A stretch of 64,000 nt of DNA from Nocardia goodfellowii (GCF_017875645.1 NZ_JAGGMR010000001.1:3968001-4032000), one strand, 5' to 3'; shown: positions 37,450 to 46,109, counted from the stretch's first letter. The notes: generated by a model from the letters alone, not told the origin. Made by a program: numbers and translations.

Positions 37450-37833
37450 ATGACCGGAGCGCCCGACCCAGCAGCGGAGATCCATGCGGTCGCGCGGGAT
37501 TGGGCCGCAGCGATGGTGTCCAATGATCCGGAGCGGATCGGCGGGTTCATGGCCGATGAATGGGTGATTGTCTCCGACACCGGGATCAGCACCCGCGCGG
37601 AGTTTCTCGCACTGATCGGCTCGGGCGGGTTGACGCATTCGGCGATGGACGAGGTGGGGGAGGCGCGGGTCGAGGTGTATGGCGATACCGGCGTGTATAC
37701 CGCCCGCGTGACGAATACCGCCCACTACCAAGGCAAACGGTTCGACGCCGACGAGTGGACGACCGATGTGTTCGTTCGCGGGGCGAGTGGCTGGCGTTGT
37801 GTGCACAGCCACGTCACCACCGTGCGGGGGTAG
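37450..37833 (+). CDS. SnoaL/DUF4440-like (NTF2-fold) protein
   Basis: A 127-residue NTF2-fold protein with the DUF4440 pattern: a long first helix (EIHAVARDWAAAMVSNDPERIGG, about 9-31), DEWVIVSDTGISTRAEFLALI, then strands ARVEVYGDTGVYTARVTNTA and the C-terminal WRCVHSHVTTV. Small enzymes, ligand-binding and accessory proteins share this fold, so no activity can be named. Its stop is 6 nt from that of the convergent qor gene. Confidence 0.78.
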   Translation: MTGAPDPAAEIHAVARDWAAAMVSNDPERIGGFMADEWVIVSDTGISTRAEFLALIGSGGLTHSAMDEVGEARVEVYGDTGVYTARVTNTAHYQGKRFDADEWTTDVFVRGASGWRCVHSHVTTVRG

Positions 37834-37839
37834 CTGGGG

Positions 37840-38805
37840 TCAGGGCAGCAGGACGATGGAGCCGGTTGTCTTGCGGCCCTCCAGGTCTCGGTGAGCCTGC
37901 TGCGCGTCGGCGAGGGGGTAGGTGGCGCCGACGCGGATCTCGAGTCGGCCCTCGGCGATCGCCTGGAAGACATCGCCCGCACGCCAGAGGATTTCAGCGC
38001 GGTCGCGGGTGAAGTCGTTCAGTTTCGGGCGCGTGACCACAAGGGAGCCGAGGCCGTTGAGGCGTTGCAGGTCGAACGGCGGGACGGGGCCGCTCGCCGC
38101 GCCGAAGAGGGCGAGCATGCCGCGCACGCGCAGCGAGGCGAGGCTGGATTCGAAGGTGTCCTTGCCGACGCCGTCGTAGACGGCGGCCACGCCGACGCCG
38201 TCGGTGAGTTCACGGACCTGAGCGCCGAGGTCGTCGGAATACCGCAGCACCTCGGCGGCGCCGGCCGCCCGGGACAGCGCTTCCTTCTCATCGGAGGACA
38301 CCGTGGTGATCACACGCACTCCGCGCGCGGTGGCCAGCTGGGTCAGGATCAGCCCGACACCACCCGCTCCCGCGTGCACCAGCACCGTCTCGCCCGGTTC
38401 CGGCTTGTACACCGACTCCAGCAGATAGTGTGCGGTCATGCCTTGCAGCAGGGCCGACGCCGCGACGGGTGCATCCACGCCGTCCGGCACCGGAACCGCC
38501 ACGGCCGCGCCGACCGCGACCTGCTCCGCGTAACTCCCCGGAGCGGCGCACCAGGCGACCCGGTCACCGACCTGGAAGTCCGTGACGTTCGCGCCGATCT
38601 CGGCGATCACGCCGGTGCCCTCCGAGCCGGGGATGTAGGGCACGGTCTGGGGGTACATGCCGGTGCGGAAGTAGGTGTCGATGTAGTTGACGCCGACCGC
38701 CTGGGTGTCGACCAGGAGCTGGTCCGGACCGGGCTTCGGGTCGGGCGCCTCGACGGACTGCAGGACTTCGGGACCACCGTGCTCGGAAACCTGAATGGCG
38801 CGCAT
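37840..38805 (-). CDS. qor: Quinone oxidoreductase (zinc-free MDR family)
   Basis: NADPH-dependent quinone reductase of the medium-chain dehydrogenase/reductase family, 321 residues. MRAIQVSEHGGPEVLQ starts the GroES-like domain; NYIDTYFRTGMY and PGSEGTGVIAEIG follow; the cofactor site is VLVHAGAGGVGLILTQLA. No structural zinc cysteines are present. ATG 38805 gives the conventional start; a GTG at 38823 would add six residues. The orthologue occupies the same place (Rv1454c) in M. tuberculosis. Confidence 0.93.
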   Translation of the reverse strand: MRAIQVSEHGGPEVLQSVEAPDPKPGPDQLLVDTQAVGVNYIDTYFRTGMYPQTVPYIPGSEGTGVIAEIGANVTDFQVGDRVAWCAAPGSYAEQVAVGAAVAVPVPDGVDAPVAASALLQGMTAHYLLESVYKPEPGETVLVHAGAGGVGLILTQLATARGVRVITTVSSDEKEALSRAAGAAEVLRYSDDLGAQVRELTDGVGVAAVYDGVGKDTFESSLASLRVRGMLALFGAASGPVPPFDLQRLNGLGSLVVTRPKLNDFTRDRAEILWRAGDVFQAIAEGRLEIRVGATYPLADAQQAHRDLEGRKTTGSIVLLP

Positions 38806-38875
38806 GAGATTCAGTTCTAGCACTGACGCGGAGTGACCTGCACCCCGCAGGTATGGACTGAGGCCTACCGGTCGG

Positions 38876-38881
38876 TAAAGT
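38876..38881 (+). promoter_or_regulatory. Leaderless -10 box (TAAAGT) with adjacent ACCGGTCGGT
   Basis: TAAAGT ends 7 nt before the ATG at 38889. The imperfect palindrome TACCGGTCGGTA immediately overlaps its 5' side and could be a TetR-type operator. Confidence 0.42.
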
Positions 38882-38888
38882 AGGGCCC

Positions 38889-39236
38889 ATGAGCGTTGAA
38901 GCCGCCACCCCCGTGCACCTGTCGGGTTCCGTCGTGAGCTCCGTCAAGAGCTTTGTCGCCGACCACGGCGGCTCCGCGACCGCCGTCCTGCAGCCCCTCG
39001 GCCGCATCGGCGTCCGCGTCACCCTGGTCGGCCAGGACGGCATCCTCGGCGACCGGGTCGTCGGCTCCCTCGCCGAAGCCAAGCGCCTCGTGGAAACCGT
39101 CGACGGCCTGACCGAGGCCGACGAATGGGACCGCGAACTCACCTCCGTCGTCACCCCGCGCAAGGGCCACTTCGCCCAGATGGCCGGCTGGGTCGCCCGC
39201 CAGACCCGCTTCCCGAAGGCCCGCAACGAGCGCTGA
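38889..39236 (+). CDS. Conserved hypothetical protein (Rv1455-like)
   Basis: A 115-residue soluble protein between qor and ctaA, divergent from qor, in the position of Rv1455. It has a predicted beta-alpha core (VLQPLGRIGVRVTLVGQDGILGDRVV, about residues 33-58) and a basic C-terminus (GHFAQMAGWVARQTRFPKARNER region, about 93-115). No enzymatic motif or membrane segment. Synteny indicates a real gene of unknown function. Confidence 0.8.
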   Translation: MSVEAATPVHLSGSVVSSVKSFVADHGGSATAVLQPLGRIGVRVTLVGQDGILGDRVVGSLAEAKRLVETVDGLTEADEWDRELTSVVTPRKGHFAQMAGWVARQTRFPKARNER

Positions 39237-39270
39237 GCCCTCACCCGGGCCGAGACGCAGTATTGCGTGT

Positions 39271-39375
39271 CCCGGCAGCACCGGTATCGAAGACGCGCGG
39301 GTCGATCTGGCCAGGCTCCTCGACGGCCAGGGTGACCCCCTCTGGTCCAGCCTCGCCCTGACCTCCGTCATCTGA
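39271..39375 (+). pseudogene. Possible remnant of a gene 3' end
   Basis: In one frame this stretch reads about 34 codons with strong G/C third-position bias, then TGA. The peptide GIEDARVDLARLLDGQGD and the following DPLWSSLALTSVI look like the C-terminus of a soluble protein. There is no start codon or upstream part. It sits in the 176-bp gap between convergent genes. Chance composition cannot be excluded. Confidence 0.25.
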
Positions 39376-39412
39376 TCGCCGGGCCCTTGGTCGCGTGGCC
39401 GACGCCGAGCGT

Positions 39413-40381
39413 TCAAGCGGGCTGGGGAGCAGGCGCCTCGGCGGGGACGGGTTCGCGGGTGCGCAGGGATGCCCAGAGGGCGGCGGTGGCGGCGGTGCAG
39501 GCGCCCGCGCCGGCGACGTGGATGGCGACCAGGGCGCCCGGCACGTCGGTGAAGTATTGGACGACGCCGACCAGGGCTTGGGCGCAGACCACGGCCAGCA
39601 GCACGAACAGGCGGGTGCGGACGTCCTTGGTGATGCCTACCGCGTAGAGGCCGAAGCCCAGGCCGACGAGCAGTGCCAGGTACCCGACGAGCAACTGCGA
39701 ATGCAGGTGCACGAGGGTGGTGATTTCGATTTGCAGGCGGGCGACCGGGCGCTCGATGCTCTTGTCGCCCGCGTGCGGTCCGGCCGCGGTGACCAGGGTG
39801 CCCGCGATGAGGACACCGGCCAACGCGACGCCGCTGAGTGCGGTGAGCCAGCGCAAAGGAGCCGGGACCTGGACGGTTTCGATGCCGTCGTCGGGTTCGC
39901 AGATCTTCGCGTAGAGCACCATCGCCAGCCAGACCATCGCCATGGACGCGAGCAGGTGCACCGCGACGGTCCACCAGAGCAGGCCGGTGCGCACCGTGAT
40001 GCCGCCGATGATCGCCTGCACCACGGTGCCGCCGGGCATCAGCCAGGCGTAGATCAGGACCTCGCGGCGACGGCGCGCGCGGGTCACGGCGAGCACGATG
40101 AGTGCGGCGAACAGCGTCACCACGAAGGTGAGCAGGCGGTTGCCGAATTCGACCGCTTGATGGAAGCCGGGCACCTCGGCGACGGCGACCGGGGTGAAGC
40201 TACCCGGGAAGCACTGCGGCCAGGTGGGGCAGCCGAGGCCGGAGGCCGTGACGCGGACGACGGACCCGGTGACGGCGATACCGGCCTGGGTCAGGACGAC
40301 CGCGATGGCGGTCAGTCGTTGCACCCGCAACGAGGGGAGCGGCAGGCGGTCGACGACTCGCAAGAATGCGCGATACAGCAC
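39413..40381 (-). CDS. ctaA: Haem A synthase (CtaA/COX15)
   Basis: Membrane enzyme that converts haem O to haem A for the aa3 oxidase, 322 residues, eight membrane helices. Haem-ligand histidines are in FHQAVEFGNRLL, TVAVHLLASMAMVW, VHLHSQLLVGYLAL and AIHVAGAGAC. An extracytoplasmic cysteine pair is seen in GCPTWPQCFPG. The GTG at 40381 (VLYRAFLRVVDRL) is the first sensible start; the longer frame upstream is inside the permease gene. Acts after CtaB (36381-37394). Confidence 0.93.
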   Translation of the reverse strand: MLYRAFLRVVDRLPLPSLRVQRLTAIAVVLTQAGIAVTGSVVRVTASGLGCPTWPQCFPGSFTPVAVAEVPGFHQAVEFGNRLLTFVVTLFAALIVLAVTRARRRREVLIYAWLMPGGTVVQAIIGGITVRTGLLWWTVAVHLLASMAMVWLAMVLYAKICEPDDGIETVQVPAPLRWLTALSGVALAGVLIAGTLVTAAGPHAGDKSIERPVARLQIEITTLVHLHSQLLVGYLALLVGLGFGLYAVGITKDVRTRLFVLLAVVCAQALVGVVQYFTDVPGALVAIHVAGAGACTAATAALWASLRTREPVPAEAPAPQPA

Positions 40382-40448
40382 GGAGACGATGGTAGCGGCC
40401 GCTCCGGGCCCGCTTGCACCCGGTCTACTACAAGGTGTCGTGGAGCTG

Positions 40449-41270
40449 TCAGTGGAAGCGGAAGAACCGGGTGGCGAGGAACCCGCACACCAGCCCCCAG
40501 GCGGTGAGCACGATGAGCCCGAACCAGTCGACGCTGCTGCGCAGGGCCTGTTCGAGCGCGACCGCCAGCGCACCGGAGGGGATCAGCCGGGCGATCACGT
40601 TGACCGCGGTCGGCAGATCGTCGGAGGCGAACACGATGCTGGCGATGCCGAGCATGATGAACCACAGGATGTTCGCCAGTGCCAGCACGATCTCGGCCTT
40701 CAGGGTGCCGCCGAGCAGCAATCCCATGGCCGCGAAAACGGCGGTGCCCACAGCGATCACGAGTGCGCCCAGCAACAGCCCGCCCACCCCCGGCCGCCAG
40801 CCGAGCGCGAACCCGATGACGCCCAGCAGGACCGCCTGCAACACCACCACGATGAGCACCGCGGCGCTCTTGCCCGCGATGATGCCCCAACGTGGAAGAG
40901 CCGTCGCGCCAAGACGTTTCAGCGCACCGTAGCGCCGGTCGAACCCGACGGCGATGGCCTGCCCGGTGAACGCGGTGGACATCACCGCCACCATCATCAC
41001 CGCCGGCACCAGCTTGTCGATCCGGTCCCGCCCGAGACTGCCGAACGGCAGCAGCGTCAAACCGACCAGCAGCGTGATCGGGATGAACATGGTCAACAGC
41101 AGCTGTTCCCCGTTGCGCAGCAACAGGGTCAGCTCCATGCGGGTCTGGGCGGCGAGCATGGCGGCGCGACCGGTCGGCCGCGGGTTCGGGGTGAAAGTGC
41201 CGGGCACGAAACGGCTTCCGTAGCGATTGCTCGCGGGGCGCTCGGAAGAGTCGGAAGCAGCTTGGGTCAT
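40449..41270 (-). CDS. ABC transporter permease (ABC-2 type)
   Basis: A 273-residue ABC-2 permease with six predicted membrane helices after a Pro-rich cytosolic lead of about 40 residues. Segments include MLAAQTRMELTLLLRNGEQL, DRRYGALKRLGATALPRW and FASDDLPTAVNVIARLIPSG. The start overlaps the ATPase stop (ATGA). M. tuberculosis has the same pair (Rv1456c-Rv1458c region) between ctaA and mptB; the exported substrate is unknown. Confidence 0.9.
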   Translation of the reverse strand: MTQAASDSSERPASNRYGSRFVPGTFTPNPRPTGRAAMLAAQTRMELTLLLRNGEQLLLTMFIPITLLVGLTLLPFGSLGRDRIDKLVPAVMMVAVMSTAFTGQAIAVGFDRRYGALKRLGATALPRWGIIAGKSAAVLIVVVLQAVLLGVIGFALGWRPGVGGLLLGALVIAVGTAVFAAMGLLLGGTLKAEIVLALANILWFIMLGIASIVFASDDLPTAVNVIARLIPSGALAVALEQALRSSVDWFGLIVLTAWGLVCGFLATRFFRFH

Positions 41271-42283
41271 CCGCGTAGGTCCCGTCCGGTGAGTTCCAGG
41301 AAGACGTCTTCGAGCCGGCGCTGATCGATGCGGATGTCGGTGGCCAGCACGTTCATCCGGGCACACCAGGCGGTGACGGTCGCCAGCACCTGCGGGTCGA
41401 TCTCGCCCTCGATCAGATAGGAGCCCGGGTTGGTCTCGCGCGGTGCGAATCCTTCCGGCAGTGCGCTTTCCAGGAGCTCCAGATCGAGTTTCGGTGGGGC
41501 GGTGAAGCGTAGCTGTCCGGCGGCGCCGTGCGCGGTGACCTCGGCCGGGGTGCCGGAGGCGACGATCTTGCCGTGATCGATGATGACCAGCTGGTCGGCG
41601 AGCTGTTCGGCCTCGTCCATCATGTGCGTGGTCAGCAGCACGCTGACTCCGTCGCGGCGCAGTGCGTCGATCAGTTCCCACACGATCAGCCGGGCTTGCG
41701 CGTCCAGGCCGGCGGTGGGTTCATCGAGGAAGACGATCTCCGGTCGCCCGACCAGCGCGCAGGCCAGGGCGAGGCGTTGCTGCTGGCCGCCGGACAGCCG
41801 GCGGTAGGGCGTGCGCCGATTGTCTTGCAGCCCAAGGGTTTGCAGCAGCCACTCGGGATCGAGCGGGTCGGCCGAGTAGGCGGCGACCAGGTCGAGCATT
41901 TCGCCGGCCCGCGCCCCCGGGTACGCGCCGCCGCCCTGCAGCATCACGCCGATGCGCGGTCGCAGTGTGTCGGAGTCGGCGATGGGGTCGAGCCCGAGCA
42001 CCCGCACCGAACCGGTGTCCGGCGCGCCGAACCCTTCGCACATCTCCACGGTGGTCGTCTTACCGGCACCGTTGGGCCCGAGCAGGGCGAGGACCTGGGC
42101 CCGTTCGACTTCGAAGGACAGGCCGTCGACCGCGAGGGTCTCGCCGTACCGCTTGACGACGCCGTCGACGCGCACGGCGGGCCCGGAGGAAGTCACAGCG
42201 CCGCCCGGCCGGTGCTCGGCTCCGCCGCGACTTCGCGTGCCGGCTCTTCGGATCGCTCGCTGCGCTGCCTCACGGAGAGACAC
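41267..42283 (-). CDS. ABC transporter ATP-binding protein
   Basis: Nucleotide-binding subunit of the adjacent ABC-2 exporter. Walker A LLGPNGAGKTTTVE, signature LSGGQQQRLALA, Walker B EIVFLDEPTAGLD and the switch His in LLTTHMMDEAEQ are present; a C-terminal regulatory part of about 90 residues follows. The frame begins at GTG 42283, overlapping the mptB end by 14 nt, but GTG 42196 would match the shorter start of homologues and is equally likely. No Shine-Dalgarno sequence distinguishes them. Confidence 0.92.
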   Translation of the reverse strand: MSLREAAQRAIRRAGTRSRGGAEHRPGGAVTSSGPAVRVDGVVKRYGETLAVDGLSFEVERAQVLALLGPNGAGKTTTVEMCEGFGAPDTGSVRVLGLDPIADSDTLRPRIGVMLQGGGAYPGARAGEMLDLVAAYSADPLDPEWLLQTLGLQDNRRTPYRRLSGGQQQRLALACALVGRPEIVFLDEPTAGLDAQARLIVWELIDALRRDGVSVLLTTHMMDEAEQLADQLVIIDHGKIVASGTPAEVTAHGAAGQLRFTAPPKLDLELLESALPEGFAPRETNPGSYLIEGEIDPQVLATVTAWCARMNVLATDIRIDQRRLEDVFLELTGRDLRG

Positions 42284-43955
42284 GGTAAGCCGTGGGCTCG
42301 TGTGACGGAGCCGACACCCCCGCCTGCTGGGCGCGCCAGGGGAGCGCGTTTCGGGTGACCACGATGAACAGCACGCACACGATGGCGGTCGCGATCGCGG
42401 AGCCGACGATCTGGAAGACCTCGAAATCCCCGCCGCGCGGCATCTGCAGCACGCTGACGACCGCCGAGAACGCCACCGCGGGCCCGCGGAAGATCGGCCG
42501 GGTCGCCCAAGCCGCCAGCGGCACGATCGCCCACAGCAGATACCAGGGCTGCACCACCGGGAACAGCAGCACGATGGCGCCGAGCGAGACGCCGAGCGCT
42601 CCGACCGGATGCAGCCGCCCGGTGCCGGCGGCGACCAGCATGCGCACCGTCACATACGCCGCCACCGCCGCGGCGATCGGCCGGGTGATGCTCAGCAGCG
42701 CCGTGGTGTGGTCACCGAGCCCGAGCAGCACACCGCCGAATCCGGTGATGATCCCGATCGCGGTCGGCAGCGACATCCAGCTGCGCACCGCGTTCGCGAC
42801 GCTGAGCGTATGGATCCAGCCGAAGCCCAGATCGCTCAGCGAACTGATGAGAGCCGTTACGCCCAAAGCTATTCCGCCCAGCATCGCCGCCGAGGTCACC
42901 AGCGTGCGCAGGCCACCGTTCCAGCGGCGGGCCAAGCTCACCCAGACGAATCCCATCACGATCATCGAGGTGACCTTGATCGATGCCGACAGCGTGATCA
43001 CCACCGCTCCGGCGATCAGCAACGCGTAGGCCCGCCCGTCGAACTCCGGACTGTCATCGATCGCGCGCAAGCACAATTCCAGGCCCGCCAGCATCAGGCC
43101 GAGCATCAGCGCGTCGTTGTGGACACCGCCGACCAGGTGGAACAGCACTAGCGGGTTGGCCGCGCCGAGCCACAGCGCACTCACGGGCGCGACACCGCAG
43201 CGCACCGACAGCCGGGGCAACGCCCACACGATCAGCGCCACACCGCCGAGCGCGAGCAGGCGGTGCATCCACACCCCGAGCAGAATGTTGTCGCCGGTGA
43301 GCTCGGCGATGAACCGTCCGGCCCACAGGAACAACGGTCCGTAGGGCGCGGGCGTCTCCCGCCAGATATTCGGCACATTGCGGGTCAGCACATTGTCGTT
43401 GCCGAGTGCCTGGGACGGCCCCACCACGTACGGGTCGAGTCCGCGCGCGCTGATCTCGCTCTGTGCCAGATACGAATACACGTCGTTGCTGAACATGGGC
43501 GGCGCGATGGCCAGCGGCAGCACCCACAACAGCAACGTCCGGTCCATCTGCGAGCGGGTCAACCGGTGCAGCGGGTTACCGCCGAGCCCGCCGACGGCGA
43601 AGCGGCCCAACAACAGCCAGGCCAGCACGACGAGGGTGGTGCCGACCATGCACACGGCCAGCGACGCGGTATGCGCCCGCCCGAAGATCGCGAAGATCCG
43701 CATCCCGGACACGGGGTTCTGGAGCACCGGTTGCGCGCCGACACCGAGCGCGCTGATCACCATCAGCACCGACCCGGTCGCGCCCATCAACCGAATTCGG
43801 TTGAACTGCGACATCTCCCGCGCGTCGAGTTCGGGCACCGCCGTCTCGTCCCGGTGCAGTACCGCGACCGTGTGCTCGGAAGCGGGCACGTCGAGCCCCA
43901 AGGCCCGGCGCCCCACCGCCAATGTCCTGCGCCGCGCGCCCTCCAGTACCGCCAC
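42270..43955 (-). CDS. mptB: Alpha-(1->6)-mannopyranosyltransferase MptB-like, GT-C family
   Basis: Multi-pass membrane polyprenyl-phosphomannose-dependent mannosyltransferase that starts the alpha-1,6 mannan core of lipomannan/lipoarabinomannan in Corynebacteriales. The 561-residue protein has a cytosolic lead of about 50 residues and more than ten membrane helices. The GT-C Asp motif is in MFSNDVYSYLAQSEISARGL; APYGPLFLWAG follows. A TAGGCT box 7 nt before GTG 43955 supports a leaderless start; homologue position (Rv1459c) agrees. Indicates a mycolate-type cell envelope organism. Confidence 0.9.
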   Translation of the reverse strand: MAVLEGARRRTLAVGRRALGLDVPASEHTVAVLHRDETAVPELDAREMSQFNRIRLMGATGSVLMVISALGVGAQPVLQNPVSGMRIFAIFGRAHTASLAVCMVGTTLVVLAWLLLGRFAVGGLGGNPLHRLTRSQMDRTLLLWVLPLAIAPPMFSNDVYSYLAQSEISARGLDPYVVGPSQALGNDNVLTRNVPNIWRETPAPYGPLFLWAGRFIAELTGDNILLGVWMHRLLALGGVALIVWALPRLSVRCGVAPVSALWLGAANPLVLFHLVGGVHNDALMLGLMLAGLELCLRAIDDSPEFDGRAYALLIAGAVVITLSASIKVTSMIVMGFVWVSLARRWNGGLRTLVTSAAMLGGIALGVTALISSLSDLGFGWIHTLSVANAVRSWMSLPTAIGIITGFGGVLLGLGDHTTALLSITRPIAAAVAAYVTVRMLVAAGTGRLHPVGALGVSLGAIVLLFPVVQPWYLLWAIVPLAAWATRPIFRGPAVAFSAVVSVLQMPRGGDFEVFQIVGSAIATAIVCVLFIVVTRNALPWRAQQAGVSAPSHEPTAYRVSP

Positions 43956-43962
43956 GACCCGA

Positions 43963-43968
43963 AGCCTA
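43963..43968 (-). promoter_or_regulatory. Leaderless -10 box of mptB (TAGGCT)
   Basis: TAGGCT on the minus strand ends 7 nt before the GTG at 43955. Confidence 0.45.
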
Positions 43969-44037
43969 ATGCGCGGGCCGGAACCAGCCGACCCGCAACC
44001 CGCCGGGCTCGACGGCGGACAGCGCACAATCGTGCAC

Positions 44038-44622
44038 ATGGTTTCGGAGTCCAGGCGGCGGATCGAAGTCGCGGCGGCGGGATTGCTGGCGCGGCACGGC
44101 TATCACGGGTTCGGGTTGAAGAAGTTGAGCGCGGCGGCGGGGTTGCCGTACGGGTCGATCTATCACCATTTTCCGGGCGGGAAAGAGGAGATCGCGGTGG
44201 CGGCGATCACCGGGACGGCGGTGTTGTCGAGCCGGGTGCTGGCGCAGGCGCCGGGGGATGTGTTCGCGTCGACGAAGACGATGTTCGAGTTCATGGTGGC
44301 GAAGCTGGCGGGGTCGGAATGGGCCGACGGGTGTCCGGTGGGGACGCCCGCGCTGGATGGCGGCAGCGATGTGGAGGCGATCCGGGTCGCGTGTGTGGCG
44401 GCCTTCGAGGTGATGGAGCGCGCCTTCGCGGGGCTGTTGACGGAGGTGGGTTTACCGGTGCGGGAGGCCGGAGAGCTAGCGGTCACGGTTGTCGCGGCTT
44501 ACGAAGGGGCGACGATCCTGTCGCGGGTCCGGCGTTCGGAAGAACCGCTACGGACGGTCGCGGCGGGCATGGAGCGGTTGATCCGAATGACGTTGCGGGA
44601 GGCGGGCGTGGCGTCCGGGTAA
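44038..44622 (+). CDS. TetR/AcrR-family regulator (LmrA/YxaF-like C-terminus)
   Basis: A 194-residue regulator. HTH at about 8-55 (RIEVAAAGLLARHGYHGFGL, LSAAAGLPYGSIYHHFPGGK). The C-terminal part, with ADGCPVGTPALD, resembles the LmrA/YxaF group, whose members often control oxidoreductases or efflux genes. It lies 121 nt upstream of an alcohol-dehydrogenase-like gene on the same strand; a perfect 10-bp palindrome in that gap is a good operator candidate. It is divergent from mptB, with 82 nt between starts. Confidence 0.88.
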   Translation: MVSESRRRIEVAAAGLLARHGYHGFGLKKLSAAAGLPYGSIYHHFPGGKEEIAVAAITGTAVLSSRVLAQAPGDVFASTKTMFEFMVAKLAGSEWADGCPVGTPALDGGSDVEAIRVACVAAFEVMERAFAGLLTEVGLPVREAGELAVTVVAAYEGATILSRVRRSEEPLRTVAAGMERLIRMTLREAGVASG

Positions 44623-44718
44623 GCCCTCGCGTAGACCCGGCATCAGGTCGCGCTCGGCGGAGAATTTCCGGAAGTTGGTGCTGGGCAGAGCGATTGAGTC
44701 GACCGCTATTGACTAGAA

Positions 44719-44728
44719 AGAACGTTCT
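44719..44728. promoter_or_regulatory. Palindrome AGAACGTTCT upstream of the alcohol dehydrogenase gene
   Basis: A perfect 10-bp palindrome (flanked by ctaga- and -ag) just after TTGACT at 44709-44714, which could be a -35 box. It lies between the TetR gene and the dehydrogenase gene. Confidence 0.5.
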
Positions 44729-44743
44729 AGCGAGACTCGATGG

Positions 44744-45763
44744 ATGAAAAGCTTGATGCTGTCCGGTCCCGGTGCGCTCACCTGGGAAGACGTCCCTGAA
44801 CCCGAGATCAGCACTCCTGAACAGGCTCTCGTCCGGCCGATCGCCCTGGCCACCTGCGATATCGATCCCGCGGTGCTGCGTGGGACGTTCCCGCTGCCTT
44901 GGCCGTATCCCTTCGGACACGAAGGCGTCGTCGAGGTGGTCGCCGTTGGAGAGGACGTGCGCGCGGTGCGGGTCGGCGATCGCGCCGTCGTCCCGTTCCA
45001 AATCTCTTGCGGCACTTGCCGACCCTGCTTGCGCGGGCATACCGGCAATTGTGCGAGTCATCCGCCGTTGTCCACCTTCGGCCTCGGCACTTTGGGCGGG
45101 CTGGCATGGGGCGGGCTGTGGGCCGACCTGGCATTGATCCCGCACGCCGACGCCATGCTCGTCCCGCTCCCGGCCGGAGTGGACCCCGCCACCGTGGCCA
45201 GCGCCAGTGACAACATCCCCGACGGCTATCGGGCCGTCGGCCCGCAGCTGGCCGCGGATCCGGGGGCGGAAGTGCTGGTCATCGGCGGTCCGGCGGCGCC
45301 GTCGATCGGGCTCTACGCGGCCGGCCTGGCCGTCGCGCTCGGCTCGGATCGTGTGGTCTACCTCGATGATGCGCCGGATCGGCTGGCGATCGCCGAGAAA
45401 CTCGGCGCACAGGCCATCGAAGGCCGCCGGGATACCCGCGTCGGCCGGTTCCCGATCACCGTCGAAGCCGCGGGCGGAGCCAAGGCGCTCCGGGCCGCTG
45501 TCGACGCCACCGCCTATGACGGCTGGTGCACCAGCGTCAGCGTGCAGCTGTCCGACGTCGCGCTGCCGATCTTCGATATGTACAGCCGCTGTTGCACCTT
45601 CCATACCGGCCGCGCGCACGCTCGCCCCGTCATTCCCGCGGTGCTCGATCTCGTCGCGGCCGGTCGTTTCGACCCATCGTTGGTCACGAGCGTCACCGTG
45701 CCGTGGGACGACGCGGTAGCAGCGCTCCAGGAGACCCCGATGAAGCTGGTCGCCGTGCGCTGA
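44744..45763 (+). CDS. Zinc-type alcohol dehydrogenase-like (MDR) protein
   Basis: A 339-residue medium-chain dehydrogenase. Catalytic-site features are ATCDIDPAV in place of the usual Cys-Gly-Thr start, GHEGVVEVVAVGEDV with the conserved His-Glu, and structural-zinc cysteines CGTCRPCLRGHTGNC. The cofactor strand reads VLVIGGPAAPSIGLYAAGLA, with Pro-Ala-Ala replacing the standard Gly-rich turn. Substrate unknown. The TetR gene upstream and the palindrome at 44719-44728 suggest inducible expression. Confidence 0.85.
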   Translation: MKSLMLSGPGALTWEDVPEPEISTPEQALVRPIALATCDIDPAVLRGTFPLPWPYPFGHEGVVEVVAVGEDVRAVRVGDRAVVPFQISCGTCRPCLRGHTGNCASHPPLSTFGLGTLGGLAWGGLWADLALIPHADAMLVPLPAGVDPATVASASDNIPDGYRAVGPQLAADPGAEVLVIGGPAAPSIGLYAAGLAVALGSDRVVYLDDAPDRLAIAEKLGAQAIEGRRDTRVGRFPITVEAAGGAKALRAAVDATAYDGWCTSVSVQLSDVALPIFDMYSRCCTFHTGRAHARPVIPAVLDLVAAGRFDPSLVTSVTVPWDDAVAALQETPMKLVAVR

Positions 45764-46069
45764 AATTCGATCAAGTCCCATACCCGCGCGGCCGAGTGTG
45801 CGCCACATCGCAGAAGTACCGCCGGTGCGTTGTGCGGCGAACCTCTGGACACCCTGGAACAGGCTTCTGCACCGTCGCGCTGTGCCGAGATTACCGCCCA
45901 TAATCCGGTTTGATGTGCGCTGATAGTCGTCCTGCAAGATTGTGCGATGGGTCACTTACGGCCCGGTGCGTACCCACCGCGAACCCCCGGCATCTCGGGT
46001 TATGCGTCCGTCGCGAGCCTGTGCATGATCGAATGCCGAGCTCCGGCGGTCTTTCCAAGGGGACCCTTA
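45764..46069 (+). other. Intergenic region before sufR
   Basis: About 300 bp with no convincing gene on either strand; open frames here lack ribosome binding sites and homology-like motifs. The right end, which is AT-richer than the rest, holds the sufR promoter. Confidence 0.4.
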
Positions 46070-46075
46070 TTAGAT
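46070..46075 (+). promoter_or_regulatory. Likely sufR-suf operon -10 box (TAGATT)
   Basis: TAGATT within an AT-rich run (cccttattagatttaggg). Transcription would start near 46082, placing the SufR operator just downstream of the start site. Confidence 0.45.
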
Positions 46076-46094
46076 TTAGGGAACGAATTCCGCC

Positions 46095-46109
46095 ACACTG
46101 GTGTTGTGA
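46095..46109. promoter_or_regulatory. SufR operator ACACT-N5-TGTGA overlapping the sufR start codon
   Basis: ACACT GGTGT TGTGA is an exact match to the ACACT-N5-TGTGA site reported for M. tuberculosis SufR. The right half overlaps the GTG at 46106, so a bound repressor would cover the start of the gene. Confidence 0.8.

Noticed and set aside
45514..45852. Minus-strand frame at the 3' end of the alcohol dehydrogenase gene
   Set aside because: Mostly antisense to the dehydrogenase, without a ribosome binding site or motif.
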